Assembly: GCF_014905175.1 (NCBI RefSeq)
Contig: NC_057791.1
Location: forward strand, 18,666,177-18,730,176
DNA length: 64,000 nucleotides
Reading direction: 5' to 3'
From: Aphidius gifuensis
Taxonomy: Eukaryota > Arthropoda > Insecta > Hymenoptera > Braconidae
Part shown: positions 10,623-22,294 of the stretch, one piece after another
How the letters are laid out: every line of letters starts with the position of its first letter
Numbering within the stretch: the stretch's first letter is position 1
Translations under genes and position numbers: made by a program
The notes under the pieces: generated by a model
Told to the model about the DNA's origin: nothing
Database searches by the model: none
What the model saw: only the letters and a program-made list of their open reading frames with translations

Positions 10623-13600
10623 GACCGAATTTCCTCTTCGGAGTCTCCCGTAGTGAACTTGACACATAATTTCACATTGTAAAACAAATAAATGTTGACA
10701 AGAATTCACCTAGAGTACACATCTGTATATTGTCAACAATCATCATTACCAGTAGGTTCATGATAGTTTTAGCCCCTAATTATTACTTAAATATTATAAT
10801 TATAATTATTATTTTTTTATTCGTTACCTGTTTTTTATATTATTTTCATTTAAAATAGTGTATCGTCGGCATCCGTATATAAAAAATAATAATAGAAATA
10901 ATAATAGAAATTTAATTAATGCGAATACAAGAAAAAAAAAATGAAAATTAAGAGAGAAATTGTATTTTTCGATCGCAAATATTTTTATTATTTGCCTGAT
11001 AATCGGGACCGTGCAAAAAAAAAGAAAATAAATAAAAAAAAAAATTTTACCAAGAAAAAAAAACATGTATATTGGTTTTTTTTTTTTTTTTTTTTTTCGA
11101 CTTAAAAAAATGATTGTCATTTGCGTTGTAAGAAAATGAATATATATACGTAATATTTTATATTATATTTAATCCAAATTGGAAGATCGAATAAAAAAAT
11201 TTAAAAAGAAATAATAATTTAATTTCAAAAGTTAAGAAGAAACTATAAAGTATTCCCATGAGTAAGTTTAGTGTCTAGATAAGAAACGAAATATTTTGTT
11301 TAATTAATAAATCAATTTGTTTTTTTTTTTACTTTCATTTATTTTGTTTTTATTTTAATAAAATGGGATAAGTGTTTCATATATATTTATAAAATAGTAT
11401 GATCGGTGTACAAAGTCATCATGATCAATTTTTTTTATTTTGTTTTTTTTTTAATTTATGTTATACCTGTAATCATTTGATCATATTGAATTTTGAAAAA
11501 TAAATAAAAACGTATTTAAACAAACGTTAATACGTCCCGACACGTTAGCTATTAAATAAAATGCGACGCTGTTTTTGTTATATTTTTGTTATAATTTCTT
11601 TTTATTGTGCGTGGTGCGTGAAACTCATTGAGGTTGTGCTTTGATCATTCATTTATGAATCACCATGATTTTATATAAATTTTATCATGTTATTATTATT
11701 CGCTTACTTGAGTTTTTATAGTTTTACAATTAAAAAATAAAATGACTCAATTGGTAATTCCAAAATGATGAATGGTAATAGTACAGAAAAAAATTCCTCA
11801 AACGATGCAAAATATTTTATAAATATTGATGTTTTAAAGCTTTGTTATTATTATGTTGTGAACTAGATAACTTTTTATTATTCGCTCAAACAACTGAACA
11901 AAAAATAAATAAATAAATTAGAAATTAAAATAAATAAATAAAACGAGAAAGTCATGTTCGTCTGATTCCAATAACTGTATACATGTAAATTTAATACATA
12001 AATAATAAAAAGTAAAGAATTTGAAAAAATGTGTACATGAGGATTAAATTATTTATATTTAATATTTAAAAAGTTAATAATGAAAATTAGAAAAAAATAC
12101 GAGTTTGATAAGATATCTGTGATTTACGAATCATGGGAACAAATAATGCGTGTAAATATATATACACATATGTTCAAAGAAAAATAAAATTAAAATTAAA
12201 TAATTTTTTGGTAACTTCATCATAGTAACATTATCTTAGCTATATAATTGTATACGAATAAATGCCAAGTATAAACCACTAGGCATTAAAAATAAAAAAA
12301 AAAGACTTGACACAAATAAAATACGATAATACAAAAAATAAAAATAGTTTTTTTTTTATTTTTTTTTATTTCTTATATTATAGGAAATAAAAAATAATAC
12401 GTACAGTATTTATTAGAATAAATATTTATAATTTTAGTAATTGTTATTTATTTTGGGGAGGTATTGATGGAAAAAAAAAATTTTAAATTATAAGCTATTT
12501 GATTGCTCTAACTTGTACGATATATATAAAAGTAGATAGATCATTTGCGTAAATTTAAAGTTAGATGATAAATAAATTTAGTAAATAATACTTGTGATCA
12601 TTAAATGAAAATTCTCAAAATCGTTTTTCTTTTATTATTTAAAATACATTACTACTAACTATAAATTTAAAATTAAATAACAACATCAACAACAACAAGA
12701 ACCCAACAACCAAAATAACAATAACAATTTTAAATAAATAAATAAATGAATAAAATAAATAATAATAAATAAATAAATAAATACCAATTTTTGGTATGGG
12801 AAAGGCAAGACGTTCCTCACATCTGTCTCGTTGCGTAAAGAGATTTTGTATCAACATAAAAAAAAAAAAAATAGTAAACACAGGTAGTATAATTGCTGCT
12901 TTGCGTGAGTAATTACTATTATGAAAATGATGATAAATACATATATGCATTTACGATTATCGTAAAAAAAAAAAAACTTTGAAAAATAAATAAAATGACT
13001 TTTTTATAAAAGAAAAAAATTGCAAAATTAATATGCTGTCGATTTCCTAATCGTTAAATATTCTGAAGCGCATTAAAATGATGAAATAAATTTATATAAA
13101 AAAAGACTATAAATAAAAAAGAAAAATAACAAGTTTTTTTATTGATTTTTCTATCTGTTTAAAGTTGAGAAAAACCACAATATAAAAATGTCAATTTTTT
13201 AAATAACATCAAAAAAATAAAAAATAAAAAATTGTTCATGATATTCAGCATTAAGAATGATGTCATGTGGAAATGAACAATACAAAGTTATATTTTTAAA
13301 AATTTTCTAGAAGTCTAGATCCATACAAATAGAAAAACGCAAAAAGAAAATAAAAAAAAAAAACCACTAAAGTCATATAATAACGATGATCGTCTCGAGG
13401 CCAACATTGAACAAGAACTGTGTCCACCATGTTGATATATATATCTGTATAAATAAATACACAGATCAATAAGTCTTTTTGGTGATATTAATATGTTATT
13501 GCTGAAAGACGCCTTCATGAAAGTCGACGAAGGAGTCGAAAATATGTTTTGCGTATGTTAAAATGGCTGAGTTTACGTGGAGGATGTTTTTCGAGGGAAA

Positions 13601-14159
13601 AAATATATCTCATACTCGTATAGATTATTGCAAATGTGTTATATATATATATATACATTTACATATATACATATACAACTATGGAATTTCATATAAAGCT
13701 TTTTGTTGGGGGGATGAGACCAGTGCTATACGTGGTGGTCGTGAGTAAAATTCAGCAGATGCCATTTGTATTAATGAAGTCTCCGACAATGGTACACGTT
13801 CGATGAATTATGTACCTGCGATCAAGCTGAAACCAAAATGTCTACAACTCTATACATTTAAAACATTATAATAATAATGTTACTGATTTATTTATTTATT
13901 CATTTATTTATTTATAGGTATTATTAATAAAATAAAATAGGTCAATTATGTTTTTTTTCTTTTTTCATATTCCAGTTATTATATTTTTTAAAAAACCCTT
14001 CGTTCCTTTTATTTTCTTTTCCTCGTTTTATTATTTAATAATTATTTGATTATTTAAATAATTGACTTACATTTTTATTTTATTAAGTTTGTATTAATTT
14101 AATAATTTGATTTATTTATTTATTTATTTATGTAGTTTTTAATATTTTTTTTTTTTATT
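10623..14159. other. Long AT-rich non-coding region
   Basis: A/T homopolymers, TTTA/AAAT runs and a (CAA)-rich patch near 12680-12710. A weak small frame at 13563 (MAEFTWRMFFEGKNISHTRI) dissolves into (TA)n. GTC|GTGAGT at about 13740 is donor-like, but no matching acceptor was seen. Nothing else is supported. Confidence 0.45.
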
Positions 14160-14417
14160 TTAAATTAACCTTCGTTCACATTGAAAATGAATAAAAATAA
14201 AAAATAATTTCCACTCTTTTTTTTTTTTGAAATATATATATTTTTCTTGTGTTATAAAAGTCAACGGGGAGTAGAAGAAAAAATATTTTTTTTTTTGCTT
14301 CTTATCGAAGCTGACAGCGGAAACGATGTCGGCACATGAATCACTAAGTATGTATTTGTGGATTTCTACAGAATAGGGTTCTGTACCTATTACAAACACT
14401 CTTATCAGAATACATTT
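14160..14417 (-). CDS. Candidate coding exon, unknown product
   Basis: On the minus strand, ATGAATACAG forms an acceptor at 14418-14423. The following frame is open for about 85 codons down to a stop at 14160-14162. The first 40 residues are protein-like (they include VFVIGTEPYSVEIHKYILSD, then SCADIVSAVSFDKKQ), with normal codon use (CCC, GAC, ATC, GTC, AGC). After that the frame enters A-rich DNA and becomes Lys/Phe-rich. The true exon may therefore end near residue 45 or the 3' part may be noise. No family is recognised and no partner exon was found. Confidence 0.3.
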   Translation of the reverse strand, partial: KCILIRVFVIGTEPYSVEIHKYILSDSCADIVSAVSFDKKQKKKYFFFYSPLTFITQEKYIYFKKKKEWKLFFIFIHFQCERRLI

Positions 14418-14680
14418 CTGTATTCATAGTGTCGGAAATAAGACAACTTGAAAAGACGCTGAGAGAGAACTGTGATTTTGGCCAATAGATTTTTTTTTTT
14501 TTTTCAACCAAAGAAGAAAGATTAAAATATAAAAATATATTGGAAAAATTTATACAGTATACTTGGTTATCAATATGAGAATTTTCTTACCAATACTATT
14601 TATTTGATACACCAATTTTTTATTGTATTGAAAAAAAGTTAATAAATAAAATTGATTACTATTTACAAAAGAAAAAAAAT

Positions 14681-14695
14681 CATCATCATCATCAT
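14681..14695 (+). repeat. (CAT)5 microsatellite
   Basis: Five uninterrupted CAT units in an A-rich flank. Confidence 0.9.
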
Positions 14696-14896
14696 CAACA
14701 AACGTGCTAAAATATAATTAGAAAAATGTTTTACAAGAATGGAAATAAGTGCGTGTATTTCAACATTTGTTTAATATATTTTTTCTCCATTTTATTTTGA
14801 AAGATGGCTGTTTGTACGTGCATAAAAAAAAAAATAGTAAAACACCTTTTCTTGTTTCTATCTTCGTCATTTATATTGTGTATATAATATATATAG

Positions 14897-15079
14897 CTAT
14901 ATATATGTATTAAACAATGTTTGAGAGGAGAAAACACACTGATGTAGAGTTTGTTGAAAGAGGAGAAAGAGAATGTATATTAGGGTGGAGGTTATTAGGC
15001 AGCGAAGCACCTCATCCCTCATTTGTATAGCCACACGAAAGCTGCATGTATTATACAACAACACGGAAATGAGAATCAT
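14897..15079 (-). CDS. Possible small membrane or secreted protein, 60 codons
   Basis: A true ATG opens a frame beginning MILISVLLYNTCSFRVAIQM, a plausible signal sequence. A second hydrophobic segment lies around residues 33-43 (LIYILFLLF). Codon use is more varied than in nearby noise, but no splice sites, promoter or homologue are apparent. The stop falls in a (TA)n tract. Low confidence. Confidence 0.18.
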   Translation of the reverse strand: MILISVLLYNTCSFRVAIQMRDEVLRCLITSTLIYILFLLFQQTLHQCVFSSQTLFNTYI

Positions 15080-15882
15080 GCAAGGGTGAATGCAGTCTAG
15101 ATGAGCATGGTCTTAACCATTTTTGCTCCAGGGGCTTCGTCTACAAATCCACAAATACATACAAAAATAAAATATAAAAATAAAAGATAAAATTAAATCA
15201 TGAAAGATAAATTACATTCATTTCTATATCTTTTTTTAATTGCTGAAAAAAAAAATATAAATAAAATAATAATGGCTCTACTTCATGCTACTTGAATCAC
15301 TAGCACTTTTCAGCACCATCATCATGTCAGAATGGATTATATTTTTGGTAATAAAGTGTCAACTGAGGACTAAAGGGCGTGTCAGAGTCAATATACTTTC
15401 GTATTTTCAAAGCAGAGAATACATATAAATTTATATTTTTTATTTATTTTTTCTTTCTTCAGTTTCTTGTATATATTTTGTTTTATTTATCCTTTTTTTT
15501 TTTTTTTTTGTTTCATTTATTTTAATGTCTAATTTTAGTCATAATAAAAATGTCAAGTACAATATGTTATAGATTTTTTTTTAATATAAAAATTAGAGTT
15601 ACTTTTAGTTTTTGTTTAAAAAAAATAATTTTTGTGTGAGTAAAATACACAAGTGTAATTAAGTGTGTTAAATTTTATGAATATATATTTTGTGTTGTAT
15701 TTGGTTAAAACATTTTGAGGTTGAATCAATCTAAAATCAGACGAATAAGAATAACCACGAAAATTCATGATAAATTGATGAAGTGAGTTGCATGAGAGAG
15801 AAAATTTTCACAATTGGTCTTCCCTTTATTTTCTCAACTTCTCTGGTTTTCGTTATTTTCATCTCTGTTATACATTTTTTAG
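15080..15882. other. AT-rich non-coding stretch, probable intron 3' part
   Basis: T-rich sequence leads into the strong acceptor at 15882. I found no upstream exon of the 15883 gene here. Confidence 0.4.
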
Positions 15883-16162
15883 TATGGCTTCTTTAATTCC
15901 AGCACATGGATTACACTTTATTTTTCATAGTTTTATACTAGTCCATCTACAAAGTTATATGCTTAACACTGGTAAATTGGGCAATGCTCCAGAAAATAGT
16001 AGATGTATTCATTCACACTGTCATGCTACTTCAGACGAAGCAATTCAACTTATTTCTACAATCGTTTTTCCAACTCTCAGTTTAATTTTCATTCTGGTTA
16101 TTGGAACTATTAAAGATTGCATTAGCCACAAAGTGTGCTCACCATACCACCAAAGAACTTAA
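15883..16162 (+). CDS. Candidate terminal exon: small Cys-containing transmembrane protein
   Basis: A strong acceptor (CTGTTATACATTTTTTAG) ends at 15882. The first ATG (15884) starts a 92-residue frame beginning MASLIPAHGLHFIFHSFILV and ending at TAA 16160-16162. Residues 8-24 are hydrophobic. A polar Cys/His segment follows (with SRCIHSHCHATSDE at about 47-60), then a clear membrane segment of about 20 residues (IVFPTLSLIFILVIGTI), and a short Cys-containing tail (KDC...VC). Codon use is protein-like. AATAAA signals follow near 16318. The ATG may be internal if upstream exons exist. The topology suggests a small membrane protein; no family is recognised. Confidence 0.5.
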
Positions 16163-16198
16163 TTATGAATTAAACTCGCTGTCTGTATAGTTGGATAA

Positions 16199-16236
16199 TG
16201 TACGTCGTTAAAGATTTCAATCTTCAACAACGTACA
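16199..16236 (+). other. Near-perfect hairpin in presumed 3' UTR
   Basis: Thirty-eight bases fold into an 18-bp stem with two mismatches and a 2-nt loop: TGTACGTCGTTAAAGATT pairs with AATCTTCAACAACGTACA. It lies 37 nt after the stop of the 92-residue frame and could be an mRNA stability or localisation element, or an RNA-processing signal. The fold is seen; the role is inferred. Confidence 0.6.
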
Positions 16237-16794
16237 AATAATTTTAAAAGTTTTTTCTTTCTCTAATAATTTAATCATTGACATTTTTTACTTTAAATTT
16301 TTAATATTTCAACAAAAAAATAAATAATCCCGTCGGTTCATCACAAAACAATTTCAATGAAAAAAAAAAAAGAAAAACAAATTAAATTCAAAAAATTATA
16401 CGCAAACAAAATGTGACAAATTTTTACCAAGTTTTTATTTATTTCTTTTCATTTACAAAAACTTTCTTTCAATATTTTTTTATTTAGAATTTTTCTTTTA
16501 TATACAAAATCGTTAAAAAAATATAATTCAAGGGTACATTAAATTTTGTATTTTTTTTTCAAAAAAACTACCTGCTTCAATTTATTCAAAAAAGAAAGAA
16601 AAAAAATAAAAAAAGAAATGACAATGAAAATTCAAGTAACGTGTCGGGGCGATTGTAGAGTATCGGACTGACCTCGAAGCTTTCGGCATAGTACTGCTCG
16701 TAAGACTAGTCACTAAAGACAGGTCACCTTCTTTTATTGTCGGTTTTTATTTTATCTTTTATTTTTTTTTTTTTTTTATATATTTTTTACGTAA
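16237..16794. other. AT-rich 3' flank
   Basis: A poly(A)-signal candidate (AATAAATAAT near 16318) is present, followed by homopolymers. A less AT-rich patch at 16630-16735 has no open frame. Confidence 0.4.
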
Positions 16795-16875
16795 TTCCGT
16801 AAAAACCTTGAGACCCATGAGAATCCTAACAATCCTTAGTCTAACGGGATCTCATGGATTCAAGTGTTTGCGGAA
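16795..16875 (+). ncRNA. 81-nt imperfect hairpin, microRNA-precursor-like
   Basis: The arms pair as TTCCG/CGGAA, AAAC/GTTT, CTTGA/TCAAG and CCATGAGA/TCTCATGG plus TCC/GGG-type pairs near the loop. Small internal loops interrupt the stem and the terminal loop has about 18 nt. Size, stem length and bulge pattern resemble an insect pre-miRNA. I recognise no known miRNA seed, so this could be any structured RNA or a decayed inverted repeat. Confidence 0.35.
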
Positions 16876-16939
16876 ACGGGGGCTGTTTTGACCCCGTCAC
16901 GCTGTCAATATCTTTTGGTTTTCATGGATGAAATCAAAG
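16876..16939 (+). other. Two further small hairpins
   Basis: ACGGGG (16876-16881) pairs perfectly with CCCCGT (16892-16897). CTTTTGGTTTTCAT pairs with ATGAAATCAAAG (16912-16939) with a 2-nt loop and minor mismatches. They sit directly after the 81-nt hairpin. Confidence 0.5.
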
Positions 16940-17045
16940 CCATAGGATAATAGAACAAAAAAATAAAAAAATGTCAAACGTATTGTTTGTATTCTAAATA
17001 AGGCTAAAAGAATTATCTTGGTTAGTATGCGATTCACGGGCTAAA

Positions 17046-17111
17046 AGTTGCTCTGATTTTTCGAGTCAACCGGAACCAATTTTGGACCCAGGTCGTAAAT
17101 CTAGAGCAACT
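17046..17111 (+). ncRNA. 66-nt imperfect hairpin
   Basis: AGTTGCTCT (17046-17054) pairs with AGAGCAACT (17103-17111). This extends through GATTT/AAATC, CGA/TCG and CC/GG to an apical CCAATTTTGG, with small internal loops. It is the second miRNA-sized hairpin within 320 bp. Confidence 0.35.
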
Positions 17112-20100
17112 CTGCGGGGGGTGATATGAGGGGGAGGGTGTGTTATTCACTGTTCTCCCTTGAATTTTTAGTGCAAACTACTATATGTATTTTTTTTTTC
17201 TTTTTTTTTTTTATGTCAATTCGTCGTGTGTGTTTCCTCTGACAATTTTTTCCCTCATTGGTGTTTAAATTTTACTACCAGGCATTGAAAAAAAAATTTA
17301 AATTTATATTATTATTATTATTTACAGTGCAAGTATTATGTTGAAATGTTTTATTATAATTTAAATTTGATTTATAAACAAAAACTTAAGAATAACACTT
17401 CATAAAATTTTAAATAAGGGATTGTTGTTGAGGGGTTGTATTAAAAACGAAACAAATAGAAGCTATACCGCCTGGTTTGATTGCAAAAAAAAAGTTATAA
17501 TAGATGTAACAATCTACAGCACAACTCCCCAGAGATATCTTGAAAGAGAAAATACCAGTGTCAGTAGTTAATTTGTAATTGCTTTTTTACAATGGTAAAA
17601 AAAAAAAAAAAAACAAAATTGCCACAATGAGTGTGGTGCGCTTCCCGTCAGCTGTGATATATATCAAATATTTTATACAAAGCTATAATTTTAGTATTCA
17701 CAATATTCAACCCAGTAGGCGGGACAAAATGAACTGTTAAAAGCTCATTTTTTTTCCTGACGAATCAAGTATCATAGAAATTTTCAAATTTAATCCAATG
17801 AATTTTCTATTTGATAATTAATTTTTGTGCTTTGGATTTTTGTGGTTAAAAACTACAGAAAAATTTGAAATTAAAAAGTATATACAATTGAAAAATAAAA
17901 AACAATCCTATATGTGAAAAGTTGACTAGTGTATATTGTGTAGTTCCGATGTATTTCATAAATTTTGAGATGAAAAAACAAAAAAACTGAAATATAACTT
18001 TTCACAGAACAAAAATGTATAGTAAAAAAGAAATTGTATATTTGTAGAACTGAACAACGCAAAGACTCAAAAAAAAAAAAACATGAAAAAAGAAATAGAA
18101 AATGAAAAAAAAAAGAGAAAATAAATAAAGGGGTTGCTCAATTGCATATCACCACCCTGTGCTTGGCTTGCAAACTCACTTCCGCCCTTCCCGCAACTAT
18201 TCAGTCTGTCGAGACTTTCTACATCGTAAACTATGACTTTTCCCTGTCTTTTTTTTTTTTTTTAGCCCTTTTCCTTATGAACCGCTACTATCATGCACAA
18301 GCAAAATAGAAAAGAAGACGATTCGAAGAAGCCAAAGAGAGGGATGACAAAATATAGAGCTGCCCATACAAGTCACAAAAACGACAATCTAAAGAGTAGT
18401 ACTTCTTTTTTTTTTCTTTGCCATGGGCATCTCTTTCGTATATATAAATATATATATTATACGATGTGAATAAGCACGTCCATAATATATCTTTCACTCT
18501 TATCTGCCGCTTGCTGTTTACTGCCCGATAGACCTGCCGATAGCAGAGAGAAAGAGAGACTAGAAAGGGAAAATAAGAGGGTAACATTGAACGAGATCTC
18601 TGCATATAGGCTACCTCCACTGTGTGTTGTTTTTATTTTTTTTTATTTTTTTATAATTTTATTATTTCTTTACACAACATTAATACAAATGTCGTTTGTC
18701 AATTTAATGACAAAAATTTCATCACCAGCATGTTAATTGTCAGACAGATCAGGTCAACCTGTAATGCCAGTATTTAATTTTAAATTTTTTAAAACAAATT
18801 TTATTTCGTAGAAAGATTGTATGATTTTAAAATTCAACCACCCGGTAGAATGGTGAGAATTTGTCTTACGATGACATTTTTAAAGATAAACACTTATCTT
18901 TATCTCAAGTACAACTGCATGCGTGCTTGTAAATTAAAATAAAGAATATATTTTTGATTTATAATGATAAACACTTTGACTAAAAAAAATTAAATCTCGT
19001 TGTTTTTTATCTAGTGTCAGTAATGTATAGGTATATAGTATAAAAAGGAGAAAAAAAAAAAAATAAGGTAGCATTTTTGCAGGTACGATTACTAATCTAA
19101 AACGTGAGACAAAAATTTCGTCGTTATTTTTATTATACACATTCAATTTGGTGTATAAAAACTCTACTTTTTTATTTATTAAAATTTTCCATATACCAGT
19201 CCATTTGAACGCTCATGATAAAAAAATTTCCCACCGCTGAAAAGAGACAAAATTTAATTTCAATCATTTTTTTTACTATGTCCATATATTATTGTTTAAA
19301 AAATTATTGATAGTGATATACAGATTATATTTAGTCATTGAGGTTTTGAGCTGAGATAAAACAAGAAGAAAAAAGAAAGAAAAAAAAAAAAAGGGTTTAT
19401 TATTGAATGAGCTTCAAAGACACTCCAAATATATATTGCAACTAGAAATAGATTGTTACAATTGAATAAATTGTCATATAATGTTTTTGTCAATAAATCA
19501 GTAGCACACCCCATAAAAAGTCTAAATTTTTCCTACTTGCTTTAATAAATATTGCATACGTATTATTTGTTACAATATACCTTATATATTATTAACAGCC
19601 CACAAACAGTATTTTCACAAATATATATATGTATCTCATTCTCTCTCTAACTACTGGTTATATTTCTTGAATTGAAAATTATAATATATCTTCGTTAATT
19701 TGCAGTAAATTATTCTGCAATATAATACTTTATTGATTCTGATATATATATTTGCAATTTTTATTTTATCAAATTGTCCAGTCATTTATAGTACCATTAT
19801 AAATTGTTTAAATTCATTTTCAATTATATATATCAAATCAATATTTGCCTCTGTAAGGTAAAACATTATTTAATTGATTTATAAACAAATTGTATTATCT
19901 TTTTATTTATTTATTTTTGTGTTTTAAAATGAATTGAATAAAGCATCATATAGACTAAAGTAACATATGAAATATCCACGTTGAAGTTATACGTGAAAAA
20001 TGCTAATGAGGTGAATAAATTTTTAAAATTTACATGAGAATATTCACATATTGCTAGACACAATATCTTTGAAATAGGAAAAAATTTTAGTTTTTATTAC

Positions 20101-21973
20101 TATATTTTTATGATTAAATTTACTATACTTATTTTAAATTACAACGGCAAAATATAATTGATTTACTAGAAATATTTAAAGGTTACTATCTGGTTTGGTA
20201 AATTAAAATATCGTATAGTACAAAACAAAAGAAAATTTTGTCAGATTTATATACTGGTATGAAGTAAATTTAATGTACGAAATTATCTTTTAATACATAT
20301 TAAATTTATATTTTTTAAAAATTAATTAAAAAACAAAAAATATTTTTAACAAGTAAAACATTATAGTTTATCGAAAAGAAAAAAATTTTATTCAATATTG
20401 TTTTTTGAAATAACAATGAAGATAAAATTTTTTAAATATTAATATTTTTAAAAAACAATGTTAACTAATTACATTTTGTAATAATATATGAGTTTGATAA
20501 ATTTTAAATCGTTTAAAAAATATATATTTTTATTTACTTTTAAAATAAAAAAATATTCATTAAAAAGCATACATTTTATACAAATTATAACTACAGCTTA
20601 GGTATAAAATTTTTCGATTGTTTATGTTTTTATGTAGTAATAAATCATTTGAAAAAATTTCATTTAATTTCATCTATTCAATATCAATTATTTTTTACTA
20701 CAATACAAATTTTATTTTCAATTTTTAATATGATGCAATTATACCAAATAAAACATGTTTTTATGATGGAATAATTTAAAAGAAATCATTTGAAGAAAAT
20801 TTTTATATATATTATTTTTTTACAAATTCAAAAGCATTTTCAATTTCAAATTTGTCAGTGGTGAATAAAAATTTTGTGAATATTGTTAATAAATTGAAGA
20901 AGTTATTTAAAGAAATATTTATTTTATTTTTTTTTTTAATTGACATAATTCACATATATTTCCAAAAAATATATATTAATTTTTAAATTTTTGCATAAAA
21001 TCAGTTTTTATATTTATTATGTGATTTCAAATATTAGTAACTTCCATTTAATAATTTTTCACTTCAATAATAGAACATTAATTTTGATCGTGGTAATTTA
21101 TAAGTTATATAATTTAGAAACACCAATTTGTTGTTTATGTAAATATAAATAAAAAATTTTTAATTATTTAGCACATCTTTAATAGATCTAAACTAGTACA
21201 ATTTTGTCGTATATATTCATGAAGTTTTATTAAACAGATTTTATATATGGCGATTTATATTTTAATATATTTAATCAGTGTATTATACTCATTCATGTCT
21301 TTTTAAAATACGATATACCAATATATTTTATTGCAATTTAATTAAGTCCATATGCAATTTCTCCTATTTAAAAATTTTTATATGAAATAATATTGTTGAA
21401 TTTTTTCAGCTTATTGAATTCTAAATTCATTATAATTTTTTAAGCAATAAATAATAAATTCAGTCATTTATGAATAAAACTAAGAAAATTAAAGAAAAAA
21501 AAAAAAAAAACTAAAATTCAGTATTATCGTTATAGTTATTTTTATTATAAATAAATTTTAAATTTTATTAAATATTTTTGAATGTCTTGCCTTAATGTTA
21601 TTTTTTGTTTTCTTTAAGCAACTTATTCAAATATTTATTTGGTAAAAATTTTTCTTTTTATTAAATAAATTGTTATATAAATAAAATAACTGTACCAGTA
21701 ATAATGATTACAATACAGTACAATAATATTTACCATACATATTAATATTTACATACAGTATTAATAGATAACCTGCTTTAGCGTTTTTCATGATATACTA
21801 TACTGTATATATTAATACTTACTATACTGGTATGTACAAAATTATATTTATAATTTTTATTTTATACTGTGTAAGTACAATTCAACCATACTTTTTTAAC
21901 ATCAATTTACTATAATATATAATAAAATTATAAATTTTTTCAGTGTATATACATTAAATTGGATTGATCAACA
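17112..21973. other. Long AT-rich non-coding region
   Basis: Almost entirely A/T-rich. A GC-richer patch at 18130-18260 has, on the minus strand, a donor-like GGAA|GTGAGTTTG near 18180, and could be a 5' exon of an unseen minus-strand gene. 19.5-21.9 kb is extremely AT-rich with no feature. No gene is supported. Confidence 0.45.
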
Positions 21974-22078
21974 ATAAAACATGGAAATTCAAAATCGATT
22001 TATCAAGTTTTTTGTGATCAAAATATCTGACAATGGAAAAAGAAAAATACTGAAGATAGTTGGTATTATTTATTTCTT
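21974..22078 (+). repeat. 105-bp duplication, copy 1
   Basis: Matches 22190-22294 (offset 216 bp) with a single substitution: ATATCTGAC here, ATATTTGAC in copy 2. The unit starts ATAAAACATGGAAATTC and ends TATTTATTTCTT. Confidence 0.95.
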
Positions 22079-22189
22079 GTGTATAATAAAAAATAGTATA
22101 TTTCTTAAGAGTGATCATATTACTCTGAACGAATTTCACAAGCACTAGAAGGATTTTCTGAACCATATAATTATTGACGATTGATTGAC

Positions 22190-22294
22190 ATAAAACATGG
22201 AAATTCAAAATCGATTTATCAAGTTTTTTGTGATCAAAATATTTGACAATGGAAAAAGAAAAATACTGAAGATAGTTGGTATTATTTATTTCTT
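22190..22294 (+). repeat. 105-bp duplication, copy 2
   Basis: Second copy of the unit at 21974-22078. On the minus strand both copies lie in one open frame (stop at about 22293-22295, then open to 21954). The offset of 216 bp is 72 codons and keeps the frame, and the one difference changes Lys to Arg. The encoded unit contains SILNFHVL. Whether this frame is translated is unclear because it lacks a convincing start. Confidence 0.9.

Noticed and set aside
13874..13920. TTTATAG|GTATTA as a second recursive-splice site
   Set aside because: The donor half is weak and the context is a simple TTTA repeat.
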